Assembly (NCBI GenBank): GCA_029557895.1
Contig: JAKQHT010000010.1
Span: 95,004-159,003, forward strand
DNA: 64,000 nt
Origin: Bacteroidota bacterium
Lineage (GTDB): Bacteria > Bacteroidota > Bacteroidia > Flavobacteriales > Flavobacteriaceae
Reading direction: 5' to 3'
Within the stretch, counting starts at the first letter, position 1; each line of letters starts with the position of its first letter. The position numbers and the translations under genes are program-made. Under the pieces are notes generated by a model, which was not told where the DNA came from, did no database searches, and saw nothing but the letters and a program-made list of their open reading frames with translations. Positions 44,542-53,017 of the stretch are shown here, one piece after another.

Positions 44542-46269
44542 ATGAAACAATACCTCAAATATTCCCTCATCATAACGTTCTTGTCGAGTTTTGCTTTATT
44601 TTCCCAAGTGCGTACCAAAGACACGCTCGATCCTGAAGTGGTCAACATCGTAAAGCCCTACACTCCAACAGTTTCCGATGCTTTTAAGGTTAAGGAAACA
44701 CCTGTTTTGGACGACGAAGTCACAACGACCAAAAAGGGGGTTGACTATAATATATTTTCTTTTCCCGTGGCTTCGACCTTTACACCTGCAAAAGGTAAGG
44801 CCGCTACTGTGGAAAAGTCAAAACCGGAAAAACGTTACGACAATTTTGCTTCGCTTGGCGTTGGCAATTACACGACGCTGGCCGGTGAAGTCTATTTGAA
44901 CTATGAACTCGGCAGAGGCGAATCCGTTGGAGGATATTTGGCACATCACTCATCTGGTGGAGAAGTCAAGGATGTTCAGCTCAAAAGCGGATTTTGGAAT
45001 ACGAATCTAAATGTCAATTACACAAAAAAGCTCCGTGACCATTCATGGTCCGTTGATGGCGGTGGACTCTATCAAAAATACCATTGGTACGGATTGCCGG
45101 AGGGTTATTTTGTTCAAGAAGTTGCCGATACGCTTAATGTAGGACATTCATATCTGGGTGTCAATATCGGTGGGAAAGTGAAATTTGATGACGGGTATTT
45201 TAAGTCTGGCAATGTGCGTTTCCGGCATTTTTCAGATGATTTTGGCTCTTCAGAAAATAGGTTTACCGTAAAAGGCGATGTTGATGTGCCCATAAACGAT
45301 GAAGTTTTTGCCACTAAAGTAACCTTGGATTTTCTTGGCGGTTCTTTTGAGAGAAATTATTATACCAATGAAGCGCTCAAATACGGTAACGTCAACTTTG
45401 GTATTGCGCCACAGTACCAATTGGCCCAAGACGATCTGACCCTCAATCTTGGCGTTAGTCTCGTTTATCTAAATGATAACGAGGCAGGTAGAAACAAATT
45501 TTACATTTATCCAAACATCACTGCAAGTTATAGGTTGGTGGATGAGCTGTTAATTGCGTATGGAGGTCTTGAAGGTGGGTTGTTTCAAAACACCTATGAA
45601 GATTTTGCACACGAAAACCCATTTGTGTCGCCAACCCTTCTCATTGCACCAACTGACCAACAGTACAATCTGCATGCGGGTATTAAAGGAAAGTTTACCG
45701 AAAATATTGGCTACAATGTCAATGCCCGTTATACTGCTGACAGGAGCAAGGCTTTGTTCCGTGCAAACAGTGTTTCCGGTGAGGCAATTGAAGATTACCA
45801 ACTGGGCAATTCGCTAACGATAGTGTATGATGATGTGAAAACGTTGTCTTTTTCCGGCGAACTCAATGTGGATATCAACCGCGATTTTAAATTGACGGCA
45901 AAAACCGAATTGCTTTCTTACAATACCAAGAGTGAATCCGAAGCTTGGAACCTGCCCAGTATCAAGGGGTTTTTGTTTATGGATTATCAAATTGATGATC
46001 AATGGTTTGCCGGAGCAGGTTTATTCTTTGTTGGCAAACGAAAGGATTTGTTCTTTGAAGAAGGTACTTTGGTGCCGCCATATAATCAGACAGTAACTTT
46101 AGATGGTTATTTTGATGCCAATGCCCATGTGGGTTACCGCATAACAGACCATATATCGGCCTTTGCAAAGCTCAATAATATGGTCGGCAAAAGTTACCAG
46201 CGATGGCTCAATTATCCGGTTCAGGGATTCCAGTTTTTGATTGGAGCCACCTATCAGTTCGACTTTTGA
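44542..46269 (+). CDS. Outer membrane beta-barrel protein, TonB-receptor-like
   Basis: A 575-residue protein with a signal peptide (to about ALFSQ) and a short N-terminal segment (TKDTLDPEVVNIVKPYTPTV). From about residue 100 onward it has alternating amphipathic strands typical of a large barrel (NLNVNYTKKLRDHSWSVDGG, NTYEDFAHENPFVSP). The last strand region is WLNYPVQGFQFLIGATYQFDF, ending in Phe as outer membrane proteins often do. A full plug domain is not obvious, which sets it apart from standard TonB-dependent receptors. It follows the 1006-residue TPR gene and is likely co-transcribed with it. Confidence 0.78.
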   Translation: MKQYLKYSLIITFLSSFALFSQVRTKDTLDPEVVNIVKPYTPTVSDAFKVKETPVLDDEVTTTKKGVDYNIFSFPVASTFTPAKGKAATVEKSKPEKRYDNFASLGVGNYTTLAGEVYLNYELGRGESVGGYLAHHSSGGEVKDVQLKSGFWNTNLNVNYTKKLRDHSWSVDGGGLYQKYHWYGLPEGYFVQEVADTLNVGHSYLGVNIGGKVKFDDGYFKSGNVRFRHFSDDFGSSENRFTVKGDVDVPINDEVFATKVTLDFLGGSFERNYYTNEALKYGNVNFGIAPQYQLAQDDLTLNLGVSLVYLNDNEAGRNKFYIYPNITASYRLVDELLIAYGGLEGGLFQNTYEDFAHENPFVSPTLLIAPTDQQYNLHAGIKGKFTENIGYNVNARYTADRSKALFRANSVSGEAIEDYQLGNSLTIVYDDVKTLSFSGELNVDINRDFKLTAKTELLSYNTKSESEAWNLPSIKGFLFMDYQIDDQWFAGAGLFFVGKRKDLFFEEGTLVPPYNQTVTLDGYFDANAHVGYRITDHISAFAKLNNMVGKSYQRWLNYPVQGFQFLIGATYQFDF

Positions 46270-46586
46270 TTCCACCGATTTGGTTTTTCTATAGTGAAAA
46301 CACATTCCAAATAGGAACCCTTTTTTTAATTATATGTCGAATAGATAAAAAATCAGGAAATCCCATGTGCAGATTGCATTTGTATGGAAATAGATTTGGA
46401 TTTGTCAGATAGATAAAGGATGAAGTTGACCCAAAAATCAAAAAAAACTGTCAATCCGATTTTTTTGGAATCTTATATCATTGTTTGTTAATGGTTTGCA
46501 TAAGGTTGAGACATGTCCAACTCAACAAAGGCAATGTTTTGAGACAGCTTCTTCTTACTTTTACAAAATAATTCATAATCCAAAAA
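46270..46586. other. Intergenic region, 317 bases
   Basis: AT-rich, without a credible gene. A short stem (TTCC/GGAA) followed by a run of T near 46305-46326 may end the barrel-gene transcript. TACTTTTA near 46557 is a one-mismatch -7 box about 25 bases before the amidohydrolase start. Confidence 0.3.
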
Positions 46587-48227
46587 ATGAAAAGATATTT
46601 CAAGTTCTTAATTCTTTTGGCATTTTTTTCCTGTAAACAAGAGGAAAAAATTCAAGTGGACACCATTGTCATTAACGGAAATGTCTACACCGTCAATGCC
46701 GCATTTGACAAAGCCGAAGCCTTTGCAATCAAAGCCGGCAAGTTTGTTGATGTTGGCAGCAATAGCCAAATACTGCAAAAATACGGATCACACAATGTGA
46801 TAGATGCCGGCGGAAAGACCGTTGTTCCGGGCTTTATTGATTCCCATTGCCATTTTTTGGGATTGGGGTTCAATCAAAAAAGTGTGGATTTGGTAGGGAC
46901 CAAAAGCTTTGAAGAGGTTGTTGACAGTGTGGTTGCTTTCCAAAAACGAAACAACGATTCATATATCATAGGTAGAGGTTGGGATCAAAATGATTGGCCT
47001 GTCAAGGCTTTTCCGACCAAGGATTTGTTGGATGCCAAATTTCCCGATACGCCAGTGGTATTGTCCAGAATAGATGGCCATGCGGTAATATGTAATCAGG
47101 CTGCGCTCGATTTGGGTAAAGTGACCAAAGACAGCAAAATCGATGGGGGGGAGGTAGTTGTGAAAGACGGCAAACTTACCGGGGTTTTGATTGACAATGC
47201 CGAATCATTGGTAATGGCGCATTGGCCAAAATCTACAAGAAGCGATATTGCAGAAGCACTTATTGCAGCACAGGATATTTGCTTCAAATACGGATTAACA
47301 ACGGTCGATGATGCCGGTTTGGACACCGATGCCATTGAGGTAATCGACAGTTTGCAAAAAGCAAATGCTTTAAAAATACGGGTTTATGCCATGGTTTCTG
47401 CTACAAATGCCAACCTTGATTATTTTTTGGGCAAAGGCATTTACAAAACCGATAGGCTGAATGTGCGTTCTTTTAAAGTTTATGCTGATGGAGCTCTGGG
47501 CTCACGCGGTGCTTTGTTGCGTGCGCCATATAGTGACCACCCTGGACATTACGGTTTGTGGGTCACAGCTTTGAGAGATATAGATACCATGGCACACCGA
47601 ATTGCCAACTCCGGATTTCAGATGAACACTCATGCCATCGGAGATTCGGCAAATCACACCCTTTTGGCTGTGTACAATAAGGCTCTAAAGGGTAAAGAAG
47701 ACCGTAGATGGCGCATAGAACACGCACAGGTTATCGCTCCGCAAGATTTTGAAAACTTTGGAAATGTCATCCCTTCGGTACAGCCCACTCATGCAACCAG
47801 TGATATGTACTGGGCTGAAGAACGTTTGGCTGCAGAGCGTGTCAAAGGCGCTTATGCTTATCGGCAATTATTGCAAGCCAATGGTATGGTAGCTCTTGGG
47901 ACGGATTTTCCCGTGGAGCAAGTAAGCCCGTTTCTGACCTTTCATTCTGCTGTTGCACGTCAAGATCTGGATAATTACCCAAAGGATGGCTTCCAAATGG
48001 AAAATGCCTTGAGCAGGGAAGAAACCCTTAAAGGGATGACCATTTGGGCGGCTTATGCCAATTTTGAAGAACACGAGAAGGGTAGCATTGAGGTCGGTAA
48101 ATTTGCCGATTTCATTATCCTTGACAAAAATATTATGGAGATTAACAGTGCCGATATTCCACAGGTAAAAGTCGTGAAAACCTTTGTGGATGGCGTTCTT
48201 CAATATGAGAATCTCAATGGGAAATAA
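46587..48227 (+). CDS. Amidohydrolase lipoprotein (YtcJ type)
   Basis: A 546-residue metal-dependent amidohydrolase of the YtcJ group, exported as a lipoprotein (lipobox AFFSC, Cys16). The TIM-barrel metal ligands are visible: IDSHCHFLGLG (HxH), MNTHAIGD, RIEHAQVI and the late Asp in ALGTDFPVE. The N- and C-terminal beta-sandwich parts are present (VINGNVYTVNAAFDKAEAF and IEVGKFADFIILD). The natural substrate of this group is mostly unknown. The location outside the cytoplasm suggests hydrolysis of an external amide or related compound. It ends 4 bases before the convergent methyltransferase. Confidence 0.9.
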   Translation: MKRYFKFLILLAFFSCKQEEKIQVDTIVINGNVYTVNAAFDKAEAFAIKAGKFVDVGSNSQILQKYGSHNVIDAGGKTVVPGFIDSHCHFLGLGFNQKSVDLVGTKSFEEVVDSVVAFQKRNNDSYIIGRGWDQNDWPVKAFPTKDLLDAKFPDTPVVLSRIDGHAVICNQAALDLGKVTKDSKIDGGEVVVKDGKLTGVLIDNAESLVMAHWPKSTRSDIAEALIAAQDICFKYGLTTVDDAGLDTDAIEVIDSLQKANALKIRVYAMVSATNANLDYFLGKGIYKTDRLNVRSFKVYADGALGSRGALLRAPYSDHPGHYGLWVTALRDIDTMAHRIANSGFQMNTHAIGDSANHTLLAVYNKALKGKEDRRWRIEHAQVIAPQDFENFGNVIPSVQPTHATSDMYWAEERLAAERVKGAYAYRQLLQANGMVALGTDFPVEQVSPFLTFHSAVARQDLDNYPKDGFQMENALSREETLKGMTIWAAYANFEEHEKGSIEVGKFADFIILDKNIMEINSADIPQVKVVKTFVDGVLQYENLNGK

Positions 48228-48231
48228 CAAT

Positions 48232-48930
48232 TTATACCGTTAGTCTCGCCAGATAATCGTAGTGTGGTCCTTCCATGGCCATTTGGCACTGTATCCCAAC
48301 AGTCCTACACTCCGATTGAAATGTTCCAAAATCGAGATAGAGCCATTTCATAGGTTGTTCTTTTTCGCCTTTATAACATAAAAAATAATCGATTTCGCCA
48401 TAGTAATCAGCGTTCAGGTCTTGCCAAAACCCGCCATCATCATCTTCGTACATGTATTTAATGTCAGAAGAGTCGATAAGTATCTGGCCGTTAGGATTTA
48501 GAAGCGATTTTAAATGGGTGAGATACTTTTTTGTCTGTGACAACTCCTGAAAGATTCCTGTACCGTTCATCAGCAAGAGTATGGTGTCGTATGTAGCGGT
48601 TTCGTCAAGGATATTTTTTTGGGCCACATGGTGTACCCCCCGTTGTTTGGCAACTTCAACTGCGCCTCTCGAAGTATCTATGGCGCTCACATCAATTCCT
48701 TTTGACTGTAAAAATAAACTGTGGCTTCCTGCACCACAGCCTACATCGAGGGTTTTGCCTTTAGCCAGTTTCAGGGCTTTCTGTTCCAGTTTTGGCATGT
48801 CCTTATAATCCCTAAAGAGATACGGAAGCGGTAACACATCCTCATCCGAAATACTTGTCGAAGTGACAAGATCCTCTGTGTAATTTCCGGATTGGTAATC
48901 CATCAAAGCTTTTCCAAATAAATCCTTCAT
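48232..48930 (-). CDS. Class I SAM-dependent methyltransferase
   Basis: A 232-residue methyltransferase from ATG 48930 (MKDLFGKALMDYQSGN). The frame is open 89 codons further upstream, but that part overlaps the divergent Cys-cluster gene and does not look like protein of this family. The SAM-binding motif I is LDVGCGAGSHSLFL, with the acidic end of strand two at SAIDTS and motif II at YDTILLLMNGTG. The phrase PLPYLFRDYKDMPKLEQKAL before motif I is typical of small-molecule methyltransferases in Bacteroidetes. Substrate unknown. Divergent from the YkgJ-type gene with 21 bases between starts. Confidence 0.87.
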   Translation of the reverse strand: MKDLFGKALMDYQSGNYTEDLVTSTSISDEDVLPLPYLFRDYKDMPKLEQKALKLAKGKTLDVGCGAGSHSLFLQSKGIDVSAIDTSRGAVEVAKQRGVHHVAQKNILDETATYDTILLLMNGTGIFQELSQTKKYLTHLKSLLNPNGQILIDSSDIKYMYEDDDGGFWQDLNADYYGEIDYFLCYKGEKEQPMKWLYLDFGTFQSECRTVGIQCQMAMEGPHYDYLARLTV

Positions 48931-48939
48931 CCAAATGAT

Positions 48940-48947
48940 TATATTTG
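48940..48947 (+). promoter_or_regulatory. -7 element TATATTTG for the Cys-cluster gene
   Basis: An exact TAnnTTTG match ending 4 bases before ATG 48952 and 13 bases before in-frame ATG 48961. If used, the message is leaderless or starts at the second ATG. Confidence 0.5.
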
Positions 48948-48951
48948 TCCC

Positions 48952-49446
48952 ATGCAGGACATGATCGAACAACTTCCAAATTTGGCCAAAGATAAGCATA
49001 AGGAAACCAAAAATTTCTTTGCAAAGCTCAAAAAAAAGCCGCCCAAACATCTTGATTACCTGATGTTGGAACTGCATGGGGCAGAGTTCAAACGTACCGA
49101 TTGCCTTGCCTGTGCCAATTGTTGCAAAACCACCGGGCCGTTGTTTACCGATAAGGACATTGAGCGCATAGCGAAGCACTTTAGGATGAAAGAGCAAAAG
49201 TTCATTGCTGAGTTTTTGAGGGTCGATGAAGATAACGATTATGTCTTACAGAACGTTCCTTGCCCTTTTTTGGGTACAGACAACCATTGTTCAATATATG
49301 AAGTGCGGCCAAAGGCTTGCCGTGAGTTTCCGCACACCGACCGAAAGAAATTCCAGCAGATAGCAAACTTGACGATGAAGAATGTGGCCATTTGCCCAGC
49401 GGCATATAATATTGTGGAAGAAATGAAGCGCCGGATCAAGATGTAA
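48952..49446 (+). CDS. YkgJ family cysteine-cluster protein
   Basis: A 164-residue protein. It has the Cys cluster CLACANCCKTTGPLF near residue 46, and a second set CPFLGTDNHCSIYEVRPKAC around residues 104-123, the PF03692 zinc/iron-chelating pattern. Late Cys in AICPAAYN completes it. The family probably binds Zn2+ or an Fe-S cluster; its role is unknown. Start ATG 48952 or 48961 is decided by which transcription start is used. It is divergent from a methyltransferase. Confidence 0.9.
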   Translation: MQDMIEQLPNLAKDKHKETKNFFAKLKKKPPKHLDYLMLELHGAEFKRTDCLACANCCKTTGPLFTDKDIERIAKHFRMKEQKFIAEFLRVDEDNDYVLQNVPCPFLGTDNHCSIYEVRPKACREFPHTDRKKFQQIANLTMKNVAICPAAYNIVEEMKRRIKM

Positions 49447-49503
49447 ACTTTGACGTAAAAAATTCATTCTTTTTGCTATCTTTAAAACCAAAGTTTAAAT
49501 CAA

Positions 49504-50337
49504 ATGGAATCCATCATCAATTATTTTGAAACCATTCCTTCGCTTCACAGGTCCATAATTCTTGTTGGCGGCATCGCATTTTTTTGGTTGCTGGAAGGTT
49601 TTTTGCCCCTTTTTCGTTTCCAATACAAAAAATGGCAGCATGCCATCCCCAATATTTTCTTTACGCTCACGACCGTAATTGTCAATTTTGGCTTGGCCTT
49701 TTTGCTGCTGAAAACTGCTGATTGGGTTCAGGCCAACGATTTTGGTATCATCAATTGGTTGCCTGAAATGCCGCTTTGGCTCTATGCGTTATTGGGCATT
49801 TTGCTTCTGGATTTTTTTGGGGCATACCTGGCCCATTTTGTGGAACATAAAGTAAAACTCTTATGGATGGTGCATTTGGTACACCATACTGACCATAAAG
49901 TTGATACCACCACGGCCAATCGGCACCATCCCGTTGAGAGTGTTATCCGATTTGTGTTTACACTTTTCGGGGTTTTTATCGTTGGCACGCCCATAGCCTT
50001 GGTATTCTTGTACCAGTCGTTATCGTTGGTGGCGACACAATTTACACATGCCAACATAAAGATGAACCAAAAACTGGATAAAGTGTTGAGCTATGTCATC
50101 GTATCGCCCGATATGCACAAAGTCCACCACCATTATATGTTGCCCTATACAGATTCTAATTATGGCAATATTTTTTCGATTTGGGACCGCATTTTTGGTA
50201 CGTATATGACCCTGGACAGGGAAAAGATCATTTACGGTGTAGATACCTTTCCCGATGAAAAAACGAACAGCAATATCAAGGATTTGCTCAAACAGCCTTT
50301 CCATAAGTACCGTAAGCCAACAACGATGAACGGTTGA
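49504..50337 (+). CDS. Sterol desaturase family membrane di-iron enzyme
   Basis: A 277-residue integral membrane oxygenase of the fatty acid hydroxylase/sterol desaturase family. Its eight-His di-iron ligands are in HFVEHK, HLVHHTDHK, NRHHPVE and HKVHHHY. Four or five hydrophobic segments occupy residues 15-115 and 150-175. In Bacteroidetes members may act on carotenoids, fatty acids or terpenoid lipids; the substrate cannot be told. TATCTTTA at 49477-49484 is a one-mismatch -7 box ahead of it. Confidence 0.9.
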   Translation: MESIINYFETIPSLHRSIILVGGIAFFWLLEGFLPLFRFQYKKWQHAIPNIFFTLTTVIVNFGLAFLLLKTADWVQANDFGIINWLPEMPLWLYALLGILLLDFFGAYLAHFVEHKVKLLWMVHLVHHTDHKVDTTTANRHHPVESVIRFVFTLFGVFIVGTPIALVFLYQSLSLVATQFTHANIKMNQKLDKVLSYVIVSPDMHKVHHHYMLPYTDSNYGNIFSIWDRIFGTYMTLDREKIIYGVDTFPDEKTNSNIKDLLKQPFHKYRKPTTMNG

Positions 50338-50478
50338 TTTAAATCGTTGATTTTACGTTAGTTGATTGTTGTCCGATAGGAGTTAAAACTTTATCGCCTT
50401 GCTTCGGTATGCATTTCGTCGATTTTTTTTGAAGACATTTACAATTCGTCTGCACTTTTATTTCATTTGACTAAAACT

Positions 50479-50511
50479 TTGGGGTCGAGGTTTGTGGCTG
50501 GTTTACCTTTG
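50479..50511 (+). promoter_or_regulatory. Promoter (TTG-N22-TACCTTTG)
   Basis: TTG at 50479-50481 and an exact TACCTTTG at 50504-50511, 53 bases before the ATG at 50565. The spacer of 22 is at the long end of the known range. Confidence 0.5.
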
Positions 50512-50564
50512 AAGCATAAATTAACATGCAAATCGCATTTTGATTTTGCCCAAAAACCCAAATC

Positions 50565-51230
50565 ATGAACCTATTGAACAAAATTACTGTTAAGTTTTAC
50601 ATTTCCGTCATAATCCTTGTGGCGATGACGATGATTGCCACTAGAGCAAATGCCCAAAAGCAATACACTACTATTCTAAAAAATTTCAACCCTGAAGCAC
50701 AAAATCTTTACCATGAACTATCTCCGCAAGGCGATACACTGTTTTTGAAGGCGGAATCCATTTTTTATAAGGTGACGTTTTTGAACAGCCTTGACAAAAA
50801 GGTTTATAAGTTCAATCCGCCTTTACTTGAGGCAAATATCCCGTTGCATGACATTATCGTGGGCGACTATACAGTACTGGTATATAAAAAGGACCGTATT
50901 ATTGTGTTCCACATCAAGCGTTTGATCGAAATCGAAATGCCCGAAACAAGAGTTCCCGAAATGGAAATTTATGCAGGTATCGAATCTGGTTTTGGAAGTG
51001 TCGCTTTGGCCAATGCCCCTGAACAAAAAAACAATCAGCTTATAGAAAATATTGATGTGTTGTCTGAAAGCATCCAATTGGCCTCACAGGAAAATGTTGG
51101 TGAAGGCCTCCCGGAACTGAACATGGCAAGGAGGGCTTATGACTTGTCATCTTTAGATAGGACCGGCATGCAGACCCGTGAGGAATATCGCAGGAGCAAT
51201 TTGCGGCCCAACGGAAAGCCATACAAGTAA
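50565..51230 (+). CDS. Exported protein of unknown family, paralogue A
   Basis: A 221-residue protein with a signal peptide (cleavage about RANAQ, residue 31). A compact domain follows (about 33-125) with ILKNFNPEAQNLYHELSPQ, GDTLFLKAES, LEANIPLHDIIVGDYTVLVY and DRIIVFHIKR. A Glu-rich, likely disordered tail follows (126-221), with a short basic end RRSNLRPNGKPYK. The domain is repeated in the next gene. I do not recognise the family. The strands suggest a small beta-sandwich like proteins that pass signals or cargo in the periplasm, but that is a guess from pattern. Confidence 0.7.
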   Translation: MNLLNKITVKFYISVIILVAMTMIATRANAQKQYTTILKNFNPEAQNLYHELSPQGDTLFLKAESIFYKVTFLNSLDKKVYKFNPPLLEANIPLHDIIVGDYTVLVYKKDRIIVFHIKRLIEIEMPETRVPEMEIYAGIESGFGSVALANAPEQKNNQLIENIDVLSESIQLASQENVGEGLPELNMARRAYDLSSLDRTGMQTREEYRRSNLRPNGKPYK

Positions 51231-51367
51231 ATATTGACTTTTTATCGGATTTTTTGGCACTTCAAAGGATAGTTGAATATTCTGAACGGTAAATAACATA
51301 GATTCGTCGTTAGGGATTTACAATATGTTCTTGGCTCACTGTTGTTAAACCAACCAGCCGGTACTTT

Positions 51368-51763
51368 ATGTTCAGATTTAGTAAGTTCCTTTTGGCCTCG
51401 TTTTTCGGGCTTGCTTTTCAAAAGTTAATTTCCCAAAACCAGTTTGCAATTCTTGAAAAGAACCACAATGAGGGTGCCAAAGATTTGGTGCACGAACTCA
51501 ATGCAAGTAATGATACCCTGATGTTGAAATGCAACAAGACCATTGACTATGTATATGCCATAAACAGTGAATACAAGCGGGAAATCGATTTTTACAACAA
51601 TACCAACAATCTCTCGATACCTTTAAAACAATTGACAAAGGGCAAACACGTTTTTGTGGTATCCCATTCCAAAAAACAGATCGTTTTTGTGGTCAGGGTG
51701 CTTTCAGACCATAGAACTTTGGCTTTGACAACGCAAAAAGAGGTAACCAGTATCAGCAACTAA
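51368..51763 (+). CDS. Exported protein of unknown family, paralogue B
   Basis: A 131-residue protein with a signal peptide (to about KLISQ) and a single domain that aligns with its upstream neighbour. AILEKNHNEGAKDLVHELNA matches ILKNFNPEAQNLYHELSPQ, DTLMLKCN matches DTLFLKAE, LSIPLKQLTKGKHVFVVSH matches ANIPLHDIIVGDYTVLVYK, and QIVFVVRVL matches RIIVFHIKR. It lacks the neighbour's long acidic tail. Its last 4 bases overlap the convergent NamZ-like gene's stop. Family unknown. Confidence 0.7.
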   Translation: MFRFSKFLLASFFGLAFQKLISQNQFAILEKNHNEGAKDLVHELNASNDTLMLKCNKTIDYVYAINSEYKREIDFYNNTNNLSIPLKQLTKGKHVFVVSHSKKQIVFVVRVLSDHRTLALTTQKEVTSISN

Positions 51764-52998
51764 TCATAGATTAAGTATTTTTTTCTCATGGCCTTGAAGC
51801 TGTCCAATCCATCTTGCCAGGAAGCTATAATAGTTTCCTCGCTCATTCCTTTTTCTATTTGGAGTTGAAGTTTGTTGGTTCCGGCAAGCTTCTTAAAAAA
51901 ATCATTGAAAAAAGTTGATTTGTCCGGTGTGTTGACGTACGCTTCTATCAACCATTTTAGTTGCAGCTTGTCAAAGTGTTTAGCATTGCTCAAATCTTTA
52001 CCAAAACAGGTTTTCCCCAAATGCATCGGATTTTTAGCGCCTTCGTTGGGCCTTGGAACAAATTGAAACCCAAAGCGCTCTTTGGGTAGGTACGGGCTAC
52101 CGAAAATTTGAAATTGCTTGTTGGTGCCACGACCGACAGAAACATTGGTCCCTTCAAACAAACAGATGCTCGGATATAGATTGACAGCGATGTCGTTGGG
52201 GATATTGGGAGAAGGCTTGATGGGGATACTATATCGTGTTTGGTGAGTGTAATTTTTTACGGGGATGATATCTATGTTGCATTGTATCCCGTTTTTGAGC
52301 CATTTTTCCCCATTGATCATACGGGCATATTCGCCTATGGTCATTCCATGTACAATTGGTATGGGGTGCATGCCAACAAAGCTGGAATGTTCTTTTTCGA
52401 GGATTGGCCCATCAATGTAATGCCCGTTTGGGTTGGGCCTGTCCAATATCAGCAGTGGTACATGTTGTTCTGAACATGCTTCCATAACATAATGAAGCGT
52501 AGATATATATGTGTAAAATCTGGCTCCAATATCCTGAATATCAAATAGCAATATATCAACATCTTGTAAATGTTCGGGTTTTGGCTTTTTGTTGTTGCCG
52601 TATAACGAAATGATCGGAAGGCCTGTCCGGGCATCTTTGCCGTCCTTAACCAGTTCACCGGCATCGGCCGTGCCTCGAAAACCGTGTTCCGGAGCTAACA
52701 CCTTTGTGACATTTACCTGCAAAGCCATTAGTGAATCTACAAGATGGACAGATTCCGAATTGTTATTTTTAAAGATCACGGATGTTTGGTTGGCCACAAT
52801 GCCCACTCGTTTGCCTTTGAGAAATTGGAGATAATGTTCGGTTTGGTTCGCACCGACGATGGGTGGCGATGGCTCCATTTTAGAGATTGTTGGAGCCGTT
52901 GCAGCAGTTTGGTTTTCAGCAGTTGAAAAATTCCCGCAAGAAATGAATGCAAAAAGCAACCCGGTAATTATTGGGAAAAGCGTATTTTTGGACAGCAT
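51760..52998 (-). CDS. DUF1343 lipoprotein, NamZ-like exo-N-acetylmuramidase
   Basis: A 412-residue lipoprotein from ATG 52998 (lipobox AFISC). A DUF1343 domain (about 50-410) has KGKRVGIVANQTS, APEHGFRGTADAGE, LLFDIQDIGARFYTYI and LDRPNPNGHYIDGPI. The family founder, NamZ of Bacillus, removes N-acetylmuramic acid from the non-reducing ends of peptidoglycan fragments. EHGFRGTADAGE holds conserved residues of that family. A role in wall turnover or muropeptide recycling in the periplasm is likely. It is divergent from the FtsX-like gene, whose -7 box lies within its first codons. Confidence 0.88.
   Translation of the reverse strand: MLSKNTLFPIITGLLFAFISCGNFSTAENQTAATAPTISKMEPSPPIVGANQTEHYLQFLKGKRVGIVANQTSVIFKNNNSESVHLVDSLMALQVNVTKVLAPEHGFRGTADAGELVKDGKDARTGLPIISLYGNNKKPKPEHLQDVDILLFDIQDIGARFYTYISTLHYVMEACSEQHVPLLILDRPNPNGHYIDGPILEKEHSSFVGMHPIPIVHGMTIGEYARMINGEKWLKNGIQCNIDIIPVKNYTHQTRYSIPIKPSPNIPNDIAVNLYPSICLFEGTNVSVGRGTNKQFQIFGSPYLPKERFGFQFVPRPNEGAKNPMHLGKTCFGKDLSNAKHFDKLQLKWLIEAYVNTPDKSTFFNDFFKKLAGTNKLQLQIEKGMSEETIIASWQDGLDSFKAMRKKYLIYD
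52983..52990 (+). promoter_or_regulatory. -7 element TATTTTTG for the FtsX-like gene
   Basis: An exact TAnnTTTG match 28 bases before TTG 53018. It lies inside the first codons of the divergent NamZ-like gene, so the two expression signals overlap. Confidence 0.5.
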
Positions 52999-53017
52999 CA
53001 AATTATTATTTCAAAAG

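Noticed and set aside
48931..49197. 89-codon N-terminal extension of the methyltransferase
   Set aside because: Overlaps the Cys-cluster gene on the opposite strand and its promoter; the family N-terminus starts at ATG 48930.
52859..53017. 53-codon upstream extension of the FtsX-like permease
   Set aside because: Runs antisense through the start of the NamZ-like gene; the conserved N-terminus begins after TTG 53018.
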